DNA of 64,000 nucleotides from Candidatus Planktophila sulfonica (GCF_002288065.1 NZ_CP016773.1:186001-250000); one strand, 5' to 3'; shown: positions 16,640 to 26,485, counted from the first letter of the stretch. Notes: generated from the letters alone by a model not told the origin. Translations and numbers: made by a program.

Positions 16640-19600
16640 CGTGTGAATGCCTCGACCATTAACGCCTTTGCCTCGTCCTCGTGCAAGTGGTGGTTACCAG
16701 TTGCAGGAGAAGCTGATGCGCGACGAGAGATGCGACGAAGAACGCGACCATCGACAGATGTTCCACCGATTGCCTCAGTTGTGCTGAGTGCAACGTGTGG
16801 CCATGCGCCTTGGTTTGCAGGTTCATCTTGTACCCAGAGCAAGTTAGCGCTTGGATGCTTCTTCGCTTCAACTTCCATCTGTGCGACAGGAAGTGGATAA
16901 AGGCGCTCAACACGAACGATTGCAGTGCTGCTGTCATTGAGGCGATTACGTTCTGCCACGAGGTCGTGATAAATCTTTCCTGAACAGAAGATCAAGCGAG
17001 ATGCGTTATTCACTGTTGAATCACCAATCACAGGAAGGAATGTTCCTGAAGTGAAGTCACTGATTGATGACGCTGCAGCCTTAAGACGCAACATCGACTT
17101 CGGTGTGAAGACAACCATTGGACGACGCTTTGGATTTGCTGCGTGGAAGCGCAACAAGTGGAAGTACGAAGCTGGAGTAGATGGCTGTGCAACAGTCATA
17201 TTCTTCTCAGCGCAGAGAGCTAAGAAGCGCTCAATACGAGCTGATGAGTGATCTGGGCCTTGGCCTTCATACCCATGTGGAAGCAAGAGCACTACTGATG
17301 AACGCTCGCCCCACTTCTGAAGTGCTGAAGAGACGAATTCATCGATGATTGTCTGCGCACCGTTTGCGAAGTCACCGAACTGACCTTCCCAGAGAACGAG
17401 CGCTTCATCGCGGACAACTGAGTATCCGTATTCAAAACCCATCGCTGCATATTCGCTGAGCAATGAGTCGATGACGAAGAATTGATTTGCATCAGAGATG
17501 AGCGAACGAAGTGGTGTCCACTCGCTGCCATTCTCCTTATCGATGATTACTGCGTGGCGGTTAGAGAATGTTCCGCGACGTGAATCTTGTCCTGCCAAGC
17601 GAATTGGTCGGCCTTCCTTAAGTAGTGAACCGAATGCCAGCATTTCACCGGTTGACCAGTCGATAGTGCCATCGTTGATTGACTCTGCACGCTTTTGAAG
17701 CTGTGGCAGAAGCTTTGGATGGACGTTAAACCCTTCAGGGACTGCAATCTGTGTCGCTGCAATCTCGCGGATGAGTTGTTCTGAGATAAATGTTGGTACA
17801 TCTTCTGCATTAGGAACAATTGGAGGCACGAAGTTTGGATCGTGCTCTTCTTGGTAATTAGCAACGGATGCAAATACTTGCTCGAGTTGGCTCTGGTACT
17901 CAACTTCAATCTGTTCAGCTTCAACCGGAGTGATATCTCCGCGACCAACAAGTGCTTCGGTATACAAAGTACGAGTTGTGCGCTTTGCATCAATCAGCTT
18001 GTACATAAGTGGCTGAGTGAAGCTTGGTTCATCGCCTTCGTTGTGTCCGCGACGGCGGTAGCAGACCATGTCAATCACGACATCTTTATTAAATGCTTGG
18101 CGATATTCGAAGGCAAGGTGGGCAACGCGCACACATGCTTCAGGGTCATCACCGTTAACGTGGAAGACAGGAGCTTCAACCAACTTCGCAACATCTGTTG
18201 AGTAACGAGATGTACGAGAAGAGCTTGGTGACGTTGTAAATCCAACCTGGTTATTTACGACGATATGGATAGTTCCGCCTGTGCGGTAGCCCGGCAAGCC
18301 AGCTAGCTGCAAGGTTTCAGCGTTAACACCTTGTCCGGCAAATGAGGCATCACCGTGAAGAAGGATTGGAAGAACTGAGTACGCACCCTTTGTATTGAGG
18401 CGATCCTGTTTTGCACGAACAATTCCCTCAAGCACTGGGTTTACCGCTTCAAGGTGTGAAGGGTTTGCTGCGAGATAAATCTTTGTTGTCGCACCTGATT
18501 GAGCAGTGAAGACACCTTCTGTACCCAAGTGGTACTTCACATCTCCTGAACCGTGCACTTCATTCTCTGCGTAATGTCCCTGGAACTCTTGGAAGATCTG
18601 TCCAACAGACTTACCTGCAATATTTGCAAGCATGTTGAGGCGTCCGCGGTGTGGCATACCGATACAGACTTCATCGAGTCCACGTTCTGCCGCTGCTGAA
18701 ACGATGGCATCGGTCAATGGAATAACAGATTCGCCACCTTCAAGTGAGAAGCGCTTCTGTCCCACGAACTTTGTCTGCAAGAAAGATTCAAATGCTTCTG
18801 CGCTATTGAGCTTGCGCAAGATGCGGAGCTGTTCTTCACGTTCGATAGATGGCAGGCCAACCTCAATATGTTGCTGCATCCACTGACGCTCTTCAGGGTT
18901 TGAGATATGCATGTATTCAACACCGATTGAGCGGCAATATGAATCACGAAGGATTCCAAGAATCTTACGAAGTGGAAGGAATGCCTTTCCACCAAATCCA
19001 CCTGTTGCGAATTCACGATCAAGATCCCACAAAGTAAGTCCGTGAGTAACAACATCGAGATCTGGATGTGTGCGCTGCACGTAAACCAGCGGATCGATAT
19101 CTGCCATGAGGTGGCCCCATGTGCGATATGCCTGGATAAGTTGCTGAACGCGCGCTGTCTTATCGATCTCATCGTCTTTAGTAAATGCAAAGTCTGATGC
19201 CCAACGAATTGGCTCGTATGGAATACGGAGCGCTGTAAAGATTTCATCGTAGAAGTTATCTGCACCAAGCAAGAATTCATTAATGCGCTTTAAGAAATCA
19301 CCTGACTGTGCACCTTGAATAACGCGGTGATCGTAAGTACTTGTAAGAGTAATGACCTTGCTAATAGCCATGCGGGCAAGCGTTGCTTCACTTGCTCCCT
19401 GGAATTCAGCTGGGTAATCCATTGCACCAACGCCGATGATCAAACCTTGTCCCTGAACAAGACGTGGAACTGAGTGAACAGTTCCGATTGTTCCTGGGTT
19501 AGTCAGCGAAACTGTTGTTCCTGCGTAATCTTCAACAGTCAAAGTTCCGCCGCGGGCCTTCTTCACAATCTCTTCATAGGCAACCCAGAACTGACCGAAA

Positions 19601-20376
19601 TCAAGTCCTTCGCAGCCCTTAATTGATGGAACAAGGAGCTGACGAGTTCCATCTGGCTTGGCCAAGTCGATCGCAATACCTAAGTTGATATGTTCTGGCT
19701 TACCAAGCGCTGGCTTTCCATCGAGCTCGCCATAGAAAGCATTCATCTCTGGCATTGCACGAAGAGCCTTGATCATTGCGTAGGCGATGATGTGAGTAAA
19801 TGAAACTTTTCCACCACGTGTGCGCTTGAGATGGTTGTTAATAACAATGCGGTTATCAATCATCAACTTCGCAGGAATTGCGCGAACTGATGTTGCAGTT
19901 GGAACTGTCAATGAAGCTTCCATGCTCTGAACAACGCGAGCAGATACTCCGCGGATTGGTTCAAGAGTTGATGCACCAGGTGTAGCCAAAGTTGGAATTG
20001 GTTTTGCAACTGGCTGAGCCGGAGTTGCAGGAGTTGTATCAAGAGTGCGAACAATTTGTTGTGATTGCACTGGTGCAGCTGCGACAGGTGCAGCTGGAGT
20101 TACAGGTGCTTGCACAGCGGGAGCAGCAGCAACCGGTGCAGGTGCCGAAGGTGTCACTGGCGCGCCCTGTACAGAAATATTTGGAGGAGTTACAGGCTTT
20201 GGTGTTGGTGGAGTTCCGCCCTTAGGAGCGTTAGCAACAGCAGCTCCTGCTTGAGGATTGTTCTGGAAGTAGGAAATCCACTCAGATGGAACAGAGGTTG
20301 GATCTGCTAGATAGCGCTCGTACATCTCTTCAACGAGCCAATCGTTTGCGCCGAAGTCCTGACCTGATTGCGACAC
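16636..20376 (-). CDS. kgd: Multifunctional 2-oxoglutarate dehydrogenase/decarboxylase (fused E1-E2)
   Basis: This 1246-residue protein has, in order, an N-terminal helix segment, a Pro/Ala/Val-rich linker (about 45-135), an E2 acyltransferase-type domain (about 140-365, with TYDHRVIQGAQSGDFL) and a ThDP-dependent E1 domain (from about 400, with GDASFAGQG and YRRRGHNEGDEPS). This is the actinobacterial Kgd/OdhA fusion, which lacks its own lipoyl domain. It feeds succinyl-CoA or succinic semialdehyde into the TCA cycle. The start is GTG 20376, with AAAGGAG seven bases upstream. The mrx1 start overlaps its stop. Confidence 0.95.
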   Translation of the reverse strand: MSQSGQDFGANDWLVEEMYERYLADPTSVPSEWISYFQNNPQAGAAVANAPKGGTPPTPKPVTPPNISVQGAPVTPSAPAPVAAAPAVQAPVTPAAPVAAAPVQSQQIVRTLDTTPATPAQPVAKPIPTLATPGASTLEPIRGVSARVVQSMEASLTVPTATSVRAIPAKLMIDNRIVINNHLKRTRGGKVSFTHIIAYAMIKALRAMPEMNAFYGELDGKPALGKPEHINLGIAIDLAKPDGTRQLLVPSIKGCEGLDFGQFWVAYEEIVKKARGGTLTVEDYAGTTVSLTNPGTIGTVHSVPRLVQGQGLIIGVGAMDYPAEFQGASEATLARMAISKVITLTSTYDHRVIQGAQSGDFLKRINEFLLGADNFYDEIFTALRIPYEPIRWASDFAFTKDDEIDKTARVQQLIQAYRTWGHLMADIDPLVYVQRTHPDLDVVTHGLTLWDLDREFATGGFGGKAFLPLRKILGILRDSYCRSIGVEYMHISNPEERQWMQQHIEVGLPSIEREEQLRILRKLNSAEAFESFLQTKFVGQKRFSLEGGESVIPLTDAIVSAAAERGLDEVCIGMPHRGRLNMLANIAGKSVGQIFQEFQGHYAENEVHGSGDVKYHLGTEGVFTAQSGATTKIYLAANPSHLEAVNPVLEGIVRAKQDRLNTKGAYSVLPILLHGDASFAGQGVNAETLQLAGLPGYRTGGTIHIVVNNQVGFTTSPSSSRTSRYSTDVAKLVEAPVFHVNGDDPEACVRVAHLAFEYRQAFNKDVVIDMVCYRRRGHNEGDEPSFTQPLMYKLIDAKRTTRTLYTEALVGRGDITPVEAEQIEVEYQSQLEQVFASVANYQEEHDPNFVPPIVPNAEDVPTFISEQLIREIAATQIAVPEGFNVHPKLLPQLQKRAESINDGTIDWSTGEMLAFGSLLKEGRPIRLAGQDSRRGTFSNRHAVIIDKENGSEWTPLRSLISDANQFFVIDSLLSEYAAMGFEYGYSVVRDEALVLWEGQFGDFANGAQTIIDEFVSSALQKWGERSSVVLLLPHGYEGQGPDHSSARIERFLALCAEKNMTVAQPSTPASYFHLLRFHAANPKRRPMVVFTPKSMLRLKAAASSISDFTSGTFLPVIGDSTVNNASRLIFCSGKIYHDLVAERNRLNDSSTAIVRVERLYPLPVAQMEVEAKKHPSANLLWVQDEPANQGAWPHVALSTTEAIGGTSVDGRVLRRISRRASASPATGNHHLHEDEAKALMVEAFTR

Positions 20377-20557
20377 TGAGCGCTCCTTTGCGTTCTCACA
20401 TACTTACTTATTACATACATCTAGCGTGCGGATGCAGGCTAAGACTATCGGCTGTGAGCGTGCTGAAAAAATGGCAAAAGCCCTCCAGAGTGCGCGAGAT
20501 TGGGCACATTTCTACCTTCAAAAGGCGAGGTATCCCAATCCTTGAGAGAGTTCGCTC

Positions 20558-21313
20558 ATGTCATCTGAGAGCACCCGCCCAATCGCCATCATCACAGGTG
20601 GAAGCCGAGGCCTAGGCCTAGAAGTCGCAAAGGCTCTCTCACTGCAGGGATTCGATCTCGCACTCATTGCTAAGGATGCACAGCGCCTAGAAGCAGCAGC
20701 TCAGCAGTTGCGTGATGCGGATACGCATCAGAACGGATCTGCCACCTCTCACATCTCCACATATGCGTGCGATCTCGAACAACCTCACCTTGTTCGCGAA
20801 CTCATCGATTCACTCAACCAATCACTTTCCACTCCAACAGTTCTCGTACTTGCCCATGGCGTCATGAGCGAGAAGATGTCAAAGACATTAAAGACAAACG
20901 ATGCCGAATGGCGACGAGTCATGGCAATTAATCTCGACTCTGTCTTCCAACTTGTCAATGGAATTGCACCTGCCATGGCAGACGCTCGCAATGGTCGCGT
21001 CATTATCTTCTCTGCATGCCTTGGACGAATGTCAGGACCAGGAAATGCAGGCGGACTTGCTCCTTACAGAATTTCTAAAGCTGGCGTTAACGCACTCGTT
21101 CGCAACCTTGCACATGAAACAGGTCTCGGCGCTCGCGGATTCCTCGTTGATGCAACATGTCCAAACCATTCACGCACCGACATGGGTGGCCCCGATGCAC
21201 CACGTTCAGCTGAAGAAGGTGCAGCTACTGCAATCTGGTTAGCAACAAGAGAATTTAACGCTGGCGATACAACAGGCGTTCTTTGGGAAGATCAACAGAT
21301 AGTTCCTTGGTGA
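20558..21313 (+). CDS. Short-chain dehydrogenase/reductase
   Basis: This 251-residue Rossmann protein has the cofactor motif TGGSRGLGLEVA (about 13-24) and the catalytic YRISK (about 169-173), preceded by the Ser in IFSACLGRMSG. The TGxxxGxG form and an Arg in the first loop favour NADP(H). It could be FabG-like or act on another alcohol; the sequence does not decide. A 181-base gap separates it from the divergent kgd. GAGAG lies upstream of the ATG. No operon partner follows on the same strand. Confidence 0.85.
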   Translation: MSSESTRPIAIITGGSRGLGLEVAKALSLQGFDLALIAKDAQRLEAAAQQLRDADTHQNGSATSHISTYACDLEQPHLVRELIDSLNQSLSTPTVLVLAHGVMSEKMSKTLKTNDAEWRRVMAINLDSVFQLVNGIAPAMADARNGRVIIFSACLGRMSGPGNAGGLAPYRISKAGVNALVRNLAHETGLGARGFLVDATCPNHSRTDMGGPDAPRSAEEGAATAIWLATREFNAGDTTGVLWEDQQIVPW

Positions 21314-21344
21314 CGCGAAGCTCGACTGCATCGCATTGGCACTT

Positions 21345-21725
21345 TTAACTGTTCTCGTTCTTGGCGATGACGAATGCAAAGTACAAAGTAGGTAGTGCCA
21401 GAGCAAGAATGATGACTGCTCCAATATAGAAAGCCCCTTGTATTTGATAGTAAGCAACACCAAGAGCAATTAAGTTAGCCAAAATCGCTGGCGATCTTCC
21501 GTAATTCTTTCCTCGCGCATATCCGCGACCTGCTGCAAATAGCCCAAGTGCACCAAGAGCAGCAAATGAAATCTCACCTAGAAGTGGCGCCAGCTCTTCA
21601 TTCTCATGAGTAAAGCTAAAGAAGACTAGCCATAGACCTAGGGCAAGCACGATGGCAGCTTCTACAAAAAGAAGGGTTGCCACGATAGAGCGATGTGAAG
21701 ATGAGAGTGCATCATTTGCAGCCAT
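21345..21725 (-). CDS. Four-helix membrane protein, unknown function
   Basis: This 126-residue protein has four hydrophobic helices (about 13-38, 48-66, 79-97, 101-119), with a short polar N-terminus and a charged end (AKNENS). No conserved motif was recognised. It is convergent with the short-chain dehydrogenase gene and divergent from the GGDEF-like gene. TAAAGT lies seven bases before the ATG at 21725, so it may be leaderless. A real gene is supported by the helix pattern and lack of overlap. Confidence 0.7.
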   Translation of the reverse strand: MAANDALSSSHRSIVATLLFVEAAIVLALGLWLVFFSFTHENEELAPLLGEISFAALGALGLFAAGRGYARGKNYGRSPAILANLIALGVAYYQIQGAFYIGAVIILALALPTLYFAFVIAKNENS

Positions 21726-21776
21726 GAAGCAGACTTTAGCAGGCTGGTATCAGTCAACGCTTAATTGGAAAGCGTG

Positions 21777-22247
21777 ATGACTTTTTCTCATGATGGGCTT
21801 CGCGACTCACTCACCATGCTCGCAGCCCCACCATATTTTTATGAGAATTTACGTCGAGAACTAGCAACAGCAGAGAGAAATCGATCGCGTTTCACATTAA
21901 TTAGATTTCAACTCTTTCCAAGAGATGAGCAAGCGAGCCTTGCATCAGAAGAATCTCAATACGAACTAGCAATCCTCTCTTTTGCAGAAGTGTTGAAAAC
22001 ATCTGTACGGGCTGAAGACTTATGTGCCCGACTTGGGAGATTTGAATTCACAGTAATTTTGAAGGCACCTTCGGCAGTCGCGGAATCATTGACTTCAAGA
22101 GTTGTCACTAGTTGGAGTAGCCACCAAGAGTGGAGCAAAACGGCTCTATGTAAGTCTGCGATTGTGACTGCCAAAATTGGTGAAAGCTCCCTAGAAATTC
22201 TCAATCGACTCGATAACCAAGAGTTAATCGGTATAACTCAGAGTTAA
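21777..22247 (+). CDS. Degenerate GGDEF-like domain protein
   Basis: This roughly 156-residue protein has the layout of a GGDEF domain: an N-terminal helix (RDSLTMLAAPPYFYENL), a strand with RFTLIRFQLFP where the metal-binding strand would be, then DLCARLGRFEFTVIL where D..ARLGGDEF is normally found. The GGDEF loop reads GRFEF, so cyclase activity is unlikely; a binding or scaffold role is possible. Start choices are TTG 21765, GTG 21774 or ATG 21777; I use the ATG. It lies directly upstream of the Tad cluster on the same strand, where TadZ-type localisation proteins often sit. Confidence 0.6.
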   Translation: MTFSHDGLRDSLTMLAAPPYFYENLRRELATAERNRSRFTLIRFQLFPRDEQASLASEESQYELAILSFAEVLKTSVRAEDLCARLGRFEFTVILKAPSAVAESLTSRVVTSWSSHQEWSKTALCKSAIVTAKIGESSLEILNRLDNQELIGITQS

Positions 22248-22319
22248 CTCATCTCCTATCTATCCACAGAAACCGTAGAAAGCAGACGCACGTTGTCAGT
22301 GCCACCCTAACTTCGCCCC

Positions 22320-23306
22320 ATGGAAACCATGGATCCCGACATCGTCTTCGGACCTATCGCGGAACTAATGTCGGATCCAACTGTTGAAGAAATTTGGATT
22401 AATTCACCGCAGAGAATCTTTGTTGCCAGAAACGGCAAGAGTCAATTAATTAATTTAGTTTTAACAAGCGATTCGGTCAGGCAATTGATTGATCGAGCTT
22501 TGATCTGGAGCGGACGTAGGTTGGATTTATCTCAACCATTTGTGGATGCCAGGTTACCTGATGGAAGTCGACTGCACGTTGCAATTCCTGAAATTACAGC
22601 TGAGCACTGGGCGGTAAATATCCGTAAGCATTTGATGCGGCAGAAATCGATTCTTGACCTTGCCGCCATGGGTGTAATGAGTGAAGAAATTGCCACTGAA
22701 CTATCGAGTGCAGTTAAGTCTGGAATGAACATTCTCGTGAGCGGCGGAACGCAAGCAGGTAAAACTACTTTACTCAACGCACTCATTGCTGAAATTCCTC
22801 GAACCCAACGAGTAATCACGATAGAGGAAGTATTTGAACTTCAACCGATGTTTCCAGATCTCGTTCAAATGCAGACGCGAAGTTCTAACTTGCAAGGCAC
22901 TGGTGCGATCTCTTTGCGACAGCTCATCAAAGAAGCACTGAGAATGAGACCTTCTCGAATCATTGTTGGTGAAGTAAGAGAAGCTGAAGCGCTTGATCTA
23001 CTTCTAGCACTTAACTCAGGTCTTCCGGGGATGGGAACTCTGCACGCTAATTCAGCAAGAGATGCAATCACAAAGTTACAAACTCTTCCTTTATTGGCAG
23101 GAGAGAATATTTCTCACAAATTCATCGCCCCAACGGTTGCATCAGCAATCGATTTGGTTGTGCAAGTCTCTCTTGCAAACGATGGGTCGCGAAAGCTCAT
23201 CGAAGTTGTTCACGTCACTGGAAGATATGAGAACGACAGGGCTGAAGTTGAAACTCTTTGGCGTTGGACCGGCCAATCCTACGAACGAGGATTGGCGAGA
23301 TTATGA
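22320..23306 (+). CDS. tadA: TadA/CpaF-family pilus assembly ATPase
   Basis: This 328-residue secretion ATPase has an N-terminal region (1-110) containing VEEIWINSP and DARLPDGSRLHV, then Walker A GGTQAGKT (142-149), an Asp box (VITIEEVFELQ), Walker B (RIIVGEVREAEAL) and a His box (GTLHANSARDA). It powers assembly of a Tad/Flp pilus from the inner face of the membrane. TAACTT lies six bases before the ATG, giving a leaderless start for the cluster. The stop overlaps the tadB start. Confidence 0.92.
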   Translation: METMDPDIVFGPIAELMSDPTVEEIWINSPQRIFVARNGKSQLINLVLTSDSVRQLIDRALIWSGRRLDLSQPFVDARLPDGSRLHVAIPEITAEHWAVNIRKHLMRQKSILDLAAMGVMSEEIATELSSAVKSGMNILVSGGTQAGKTTLLNALIAEIPRTQRVITIEEVFELQPMFPDLVQMQTRSSNLQGTGAISLRQLIKEALRMRPSRIIVGEVREAEALDLLLALNSGLPGMGTLHANSARDAITKLQTLPLLAGENISHKFIAPTVASAIDLVVQVSLANDGSRKLIEVVHVTGRYENDRAEVETLWRWTGQSYERGLARL

Positions 23307-24034
23307 AAACTGGAAGAGTTACCCAGGTCGCAATCGTGCTGGCTTCAGGACTAGTCGCATTTGCATTTTCCCAATCCATCTACATTGCTACAGCTTTTTC
23401 GTCCTTTATCGCAATCTTTCTCTTCATCGCTCAACGAAAGAGCGAAAGCAAGCGCACCGCATCGATACAAGGCGGTGTACCAGAATTGATCGACATACTC
23501 ATTTCGGGGGTCCAGTCAGGGCTTTCACTCAATGAATCACTCGCTGGAATGGCCGATCGTGGCCCGGAAATATTTAAAGATGAGTTCAAGAGTTTCAACC
23601 AAGAGATGCGTCTTCATGGCGATATTCGGACTGCACTCATTCACGTTAAGGAGTCATTAGCTGAACCCAATATTGATCAGGTAGTAGAGGCTCTACTTAT
23701 TTCCCGTGAACTCGGTGGAGCAGAGCTACTAAACATCTTGAGATTGCTCTCCAAATTCATCCGGGAAGATCTGACTTTACGTCGCGAAATAGTTGTTAAA
23801 CAAAGTTGGATTAAGAACTCCGCGCACTTATCTGCCGCCGCTCCCTGGATTCTTCTTCTGCTTCTCTCAACGCAACCCAGCACAAGTGAGGCATTCTCAA
23901 CGAGTGGTGGGGTGCTAATCCTTATCACTGGGCTTGGATTTACCGCCTTGGCATATGTATGGATGAATCACTTGAGCAAAATGCCATATCCGAATCGAAT
24001 CTTCATTGATGCAGAAATGACTCCTGCACAATGA
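23303..24034 (+). CDS. tadB: TadB-like pilus assembly membrane protein
   Basis: This 243-residue protein has a type II secretion F domain (about 70-195, with VPELIDILISGVQSGLSLNE) flanked by membrane helices at the N-terminus (two, about 6-45) and C-terminus (two, about 175-230). It forms the membrane platform with TadC. I start at ATG 23303, which overlaps the tadA stop (ATGA); an earlier in-frame codon at 23258 would lie deeper inside tadA. Confidence 0.88.
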   Translation: MKTGRVTQVAIVLASGLVAFAFSQSIYIATAFSSFIAIFLFIAQRKSESKRTASIQGGVPELIDILISGVQSGLSLNESLAGMADRGPEIFKDEFKSFNQEMRLHGDIRTALIHVKESLAEPNIDQVVEALLISRELGGAELLNILRLLSKFIREDLTLRREIVVKQSWIKNSAHLSAAAPWILLLLLSTQPSTSEAFSTSGGVLILITGLGFTALAYVWMNHLSKMPYPNRIFIDAEMTPAQ

Positions 24035-24828
24035 GCTCGATACTTTCAATCACAATGCTATTTCTGATCCCAGCATTTTTCCTTATTTACAAAGACTTCT
24101 CATTTGAGTCGCTTAGTTTAAATTCCATTCGACGGATAGGAGATAAATCTGGAGTACGAGGGAAATTAACTGAACTCGGTTACCCCGAAGAGATTCACTA
24201 TGAGAATTTCCGATATCGACAGATCATAATTTCATTCGCTCTGGTATCTGCTCTATTTCTTTTCTGGATACTTTCTCAAATTCCCTTCACCACACTGGTC
24301 GCTATTTCTATCTTCATTATCTGCGCTGTGGTTCTACTGACTGAATATCGGTTAACTGAGGAAGTAAAGAAATATCGCGAGAGTATCGAATCCGATTTCC
24401 CGGTCATCGTCGAAGCGCTAACGCTTGCTCTTTCCGCAGGCGAGACTCCACTCAGCGCTATGCAACGAATATCTGCACGAGGAAGAGGAGCACTTTCGCA
24501 AGAGTTTAAGAAGGTCATAGAAATGGTTTCATCAGGCACGCCTTTCTCAAATGCACTCGATGAGATGGGGCGACGTGTCAGCTCTTTGGCCGTCAGAAGG
24601 TTTGTAGATTCGATCGTTATAGCGATTACACGAGGCGCACCCCTTATTGATGTTCTACATAGCCATGCACGTGAGGCGAGAGATTTTCAGCGAAATCGAA
24701 CTCTGGCCGCTGCCGCAAAAGCCGAACTCTCCATGATGATTCCGGTCGTATTTCTCATACTCCCGATATCAATTCTCTTTGCTCTGTGGCCTTCTTTATC
24801 AAACCTCAATTTGTTCGCACAAGGGTGA
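24031..24828 (+). CDS. tadC: TadC-like pilus assembly membrane protein
   Basis: This 265-residue protein has N-terminal helices (about 2-18 and 68-105), a type II secretion F domain (about 125-240, with DFPVIVEALTLALSAGETPL) and a C-terminal helix. It is paired with TadB as the pilus platform. The start overlaps the tadB stop (ATGA). The region after its stop (24829-24893) is A-rich and carries a purine-rich ribosome binding site for the pilin gene. Confidence 0.88.
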   Translation: MSSILSITMLFLIPAFFLIYKDFSFESLSLNSIRRIGDKSGVRGKLTELGYPEEIHYENFRYRQIIISFALVSALFLFWILSQIPFTTLVAISIFIICAVVLLTEYRLTEEVKKYRESIESDFPVIVEALTLALSAGETPLSAMQRISARGRGALSQEFKKVIEMVSSGTPFSNALDEMGRRVSSLAVRRFVDSIVIAITRGAPLIDVLHSHAREARDFQRNRTLAAAAKAELSMMIPVVFLILPISILFALWPSLSNLNLFAQG

Positions 24829-24893
24829 TGTGCGGAACGCCAATGTTCATTACAAGAAAACTTCTTAAGAAAACCAACCGAAAGGAAAAAGAA

Positions 24894-25133
24894 ATGACAG
24901 AAGTAATACAAGAACGATTGATCAATGCTGAGTTATATGTTGCTTTAAAGTTGAAGCAGATGAAGCAGTCACGTATATACAAAGCTCTACTCGATGATCG
25001 CGGTGATGTGCCTGGATGGGTACTTGTAGTTCTGATGACTACGGGTCTTGTTACTGCGCTCTGGACCATAGCTGCACCGCGCCTCACGGCAATCCTTAAG
25101 AACTCTCTCGATGCCATGAACGGAATTCGCTAA
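24894..25133 (+). CDS. Flp-pilin-like small protein
   Basis: This 79-residue protein has a charged N-terminus (1-37) ending DDRGD, then one hydrophobic helix (about 39-61, VPGWVLVVLMTTGLVTALW) and a short amphipathic tail. That is the shape of actinobacterial Flp pilins (DUF4244-like). The processing site is not certain: a cut before or within RGDVPGW would fit a prepilin peptidase. The ATG at 24894 is chosen because GAAAGGAAAAAG precedes it. It is probably the major pilus subunit. Confidence 0.75.
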   Translation: MTEVIQERLINAELYVALKLKQMKQSRIYKALLDDRGDVPGWVLVVLMTTGLVTALWTIAAPRLTAILKNSLDAMNGIR

Positions 25134-25499
25134 TTGGTGTTAAAGAAACTGAGAAAGTTTGTATCGGAAGAGAGAGGGAGTGTGGAGAGCTCTCTTGTTC
25201 TGATCCCACTACTCACCCTCTTTCTTATTTCGGCGCAACTCACAATCGCCGTCCATGGGAGGAATATGGAGAAAGTTTCCGCTCAAGACGAAGCATCTTC
25301 AAGAGCAATCAGCGGAGAATTCTCAGAGAGCGATACCTTTCTTCATATTGATTCTCCGGATCCAAATCAGAACTTGGATCTAGTAATCAGTTATCGCTCG
25401 CGTTCGCTTCCAAAATTCCTGCCGGGTATCACCGAATCGCTTGGCAATGAAATGCGCACCGATGTCTCAGGAATTGCACTGATTGAGAATCAGCGATGA
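25134..25499 (+). CDS. TadE-like minor pilin
   Basis: This 121-residue protein has the class III prepilin-like start EERGSVESSLVLIPLLTLF (about 13-31): a charged leader, Gly, then a hydrophobic helix. The soluble remainder is small and polar. Start codons TTG 25134 or GTG 25137 follow directly on the pilin stop, so translation is likely coupled. It is probably a pseudopilin that primes or caps the pilus. Confidence 0.75.
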   Translation: MVLKKLRKFVSEERGSVESSLVLIPLLTLFLISAQLTIAVHGRNMEKVSAQDEASSRAISGEFSESDTFLHIDSPDPNQNLDLVISYRSRSLPKFLPGITESLGNEMRTDVSGIALIENQR

Positions 25500-25924
25500 T
25501 GGGCACTATTCGCACATCATTGAGGACTTTTCGAAAAGAAGAGCGCGGAAGCGCCTCTGTTGAGTTTGTCTTACTTGCAATCCCACTCTTCATTCCACTT
25601 TTCATCTTCCTCAATTCATTTGCCTCATCGATCGAAGCGCAAGAAGTTCTCAGAACTCTTGCGAGGGAATCAGCGCGAGGTTTTGTGACCAGTTCAAACG
25701 ATGAAATCGCTTTCGCAGTTGCAGGGGAAATAGTTGCCCAAGGTTCAAAAATACTGAAGTTCGGAGATAACTCAGGAAGGTCGAGAATCAGAATGGAAGT
25801 TGATTGCCTATCAAGGCCATGTATTTCACCAAATAACTCAGTGAGAATTTCGTTAACTTTCAGTCGTGACGGAGAGCGTGCGATTACGGTGAGAGCTCTT
25901 GAATATGTCTCTCCGTGGGCCTAG
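25496..25924 (+). CDS. tadE: TadE family minor pilin
   Basis: This 142-residue protein has EERGSASVEFVLLAIPLF (about 15-32), which is the TadE signature (Gly then a Glu five residues into the hydrophobic helix). The soluble part has two Cys close together (VDCLSRPCIS), which may form a disulfide outside the cell. It overlaps the previous gene by four bases. Confidence 0.82.
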   Translation: MMGTIRTSLRTFRKEERGSASVEFVLLAIPLFIPLFIFLNSFASSIEAQEVLRTLARESARGFVTSSNDEIAFAVAGEIVAQGSKILKFGDNSGRSRIRMEVDCLSRPCISPNNSVRISLTFSRDGERAITVRALEYVSPWA

Positions 25925-25945
25925 TAATCAGTTAATGGGACTCAT

Positions 25946-26485
25946 TTGATTCGGAAATTTCTTCGCGATGAACGCGGCTCGCTTTCAGTTCTCATCATGA
26001 GTCTCTTTCTGATGATAGTGACGACGCTTCTCATTCTCACAAATATTTCATCGGTATATCTAGCGAAGCGATCACTCACTCAAATTACTGAAGCCGCTGC
26101 ACAACGAGGAGTACGTAATCTTGATTTAGATGCCTATTACCGAAGTCAGTACAACGCCACAAAGTTGGCCCTCAATGTATTAGGCGAAGGAGAGCGGGAT
26201 CCTGGTATTCCAATTGATTGTCAGAAGGGTGCAGGAGATGCGCTTGATTCAATTTCCCAATTAGGCAGTAATGGAAGTGGGTTAATTCGTGAAAACCTTA
26301 CAGAGATTAAGGTAGAAGCAATTGAGTGCGACGGATTTCAAATATCTTTAAGAACTTCAGCCACGGTAAACCTTCCATTTATTCTTCCCTTCACGGGGAT
26401 AAGAGACGTTGAAGTGATCTCTGAAGTAGGTACCTTCGGTGAGCGAAAAATCACCACAAATTACTATGGAATTAATATCGGTTAA
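25946..26485 (+). CDS. TadG-like pilus-associated protein
   Basis: This 179-residue protein begins [19 protein letters not shown], a leader plus hydrophobic helix of the TadE/TadG type, followed by [21 protein letters not shown]. That segment resembles actinobacterial Tad-locus proteins of the Rv3660c neighbourhood. Two Cys (DCQK, ECDG) could pair extracellularly. The start is TTG 25946; the nearby ATG at 25934 is followed by a stop, so TTG is the only good choice. It ends the cluster 20 bases before prfB. Confidence 0.7.
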   Translation: MIRKFLRDERGSLSVLIMSLFLMIVTTLLILTNISSVYLAKRSLTQITEAAAQRGVRNLDLDAYYRSQYNATKLALNVLGEGERDPGIPIDCQKGAGDALDSISQLGSNGSGLIRENLTEIKVEAIECDGFQISLRTSATVNLPFILPFTGIRDVEVISEVGTFGERKITTNYYGINIG

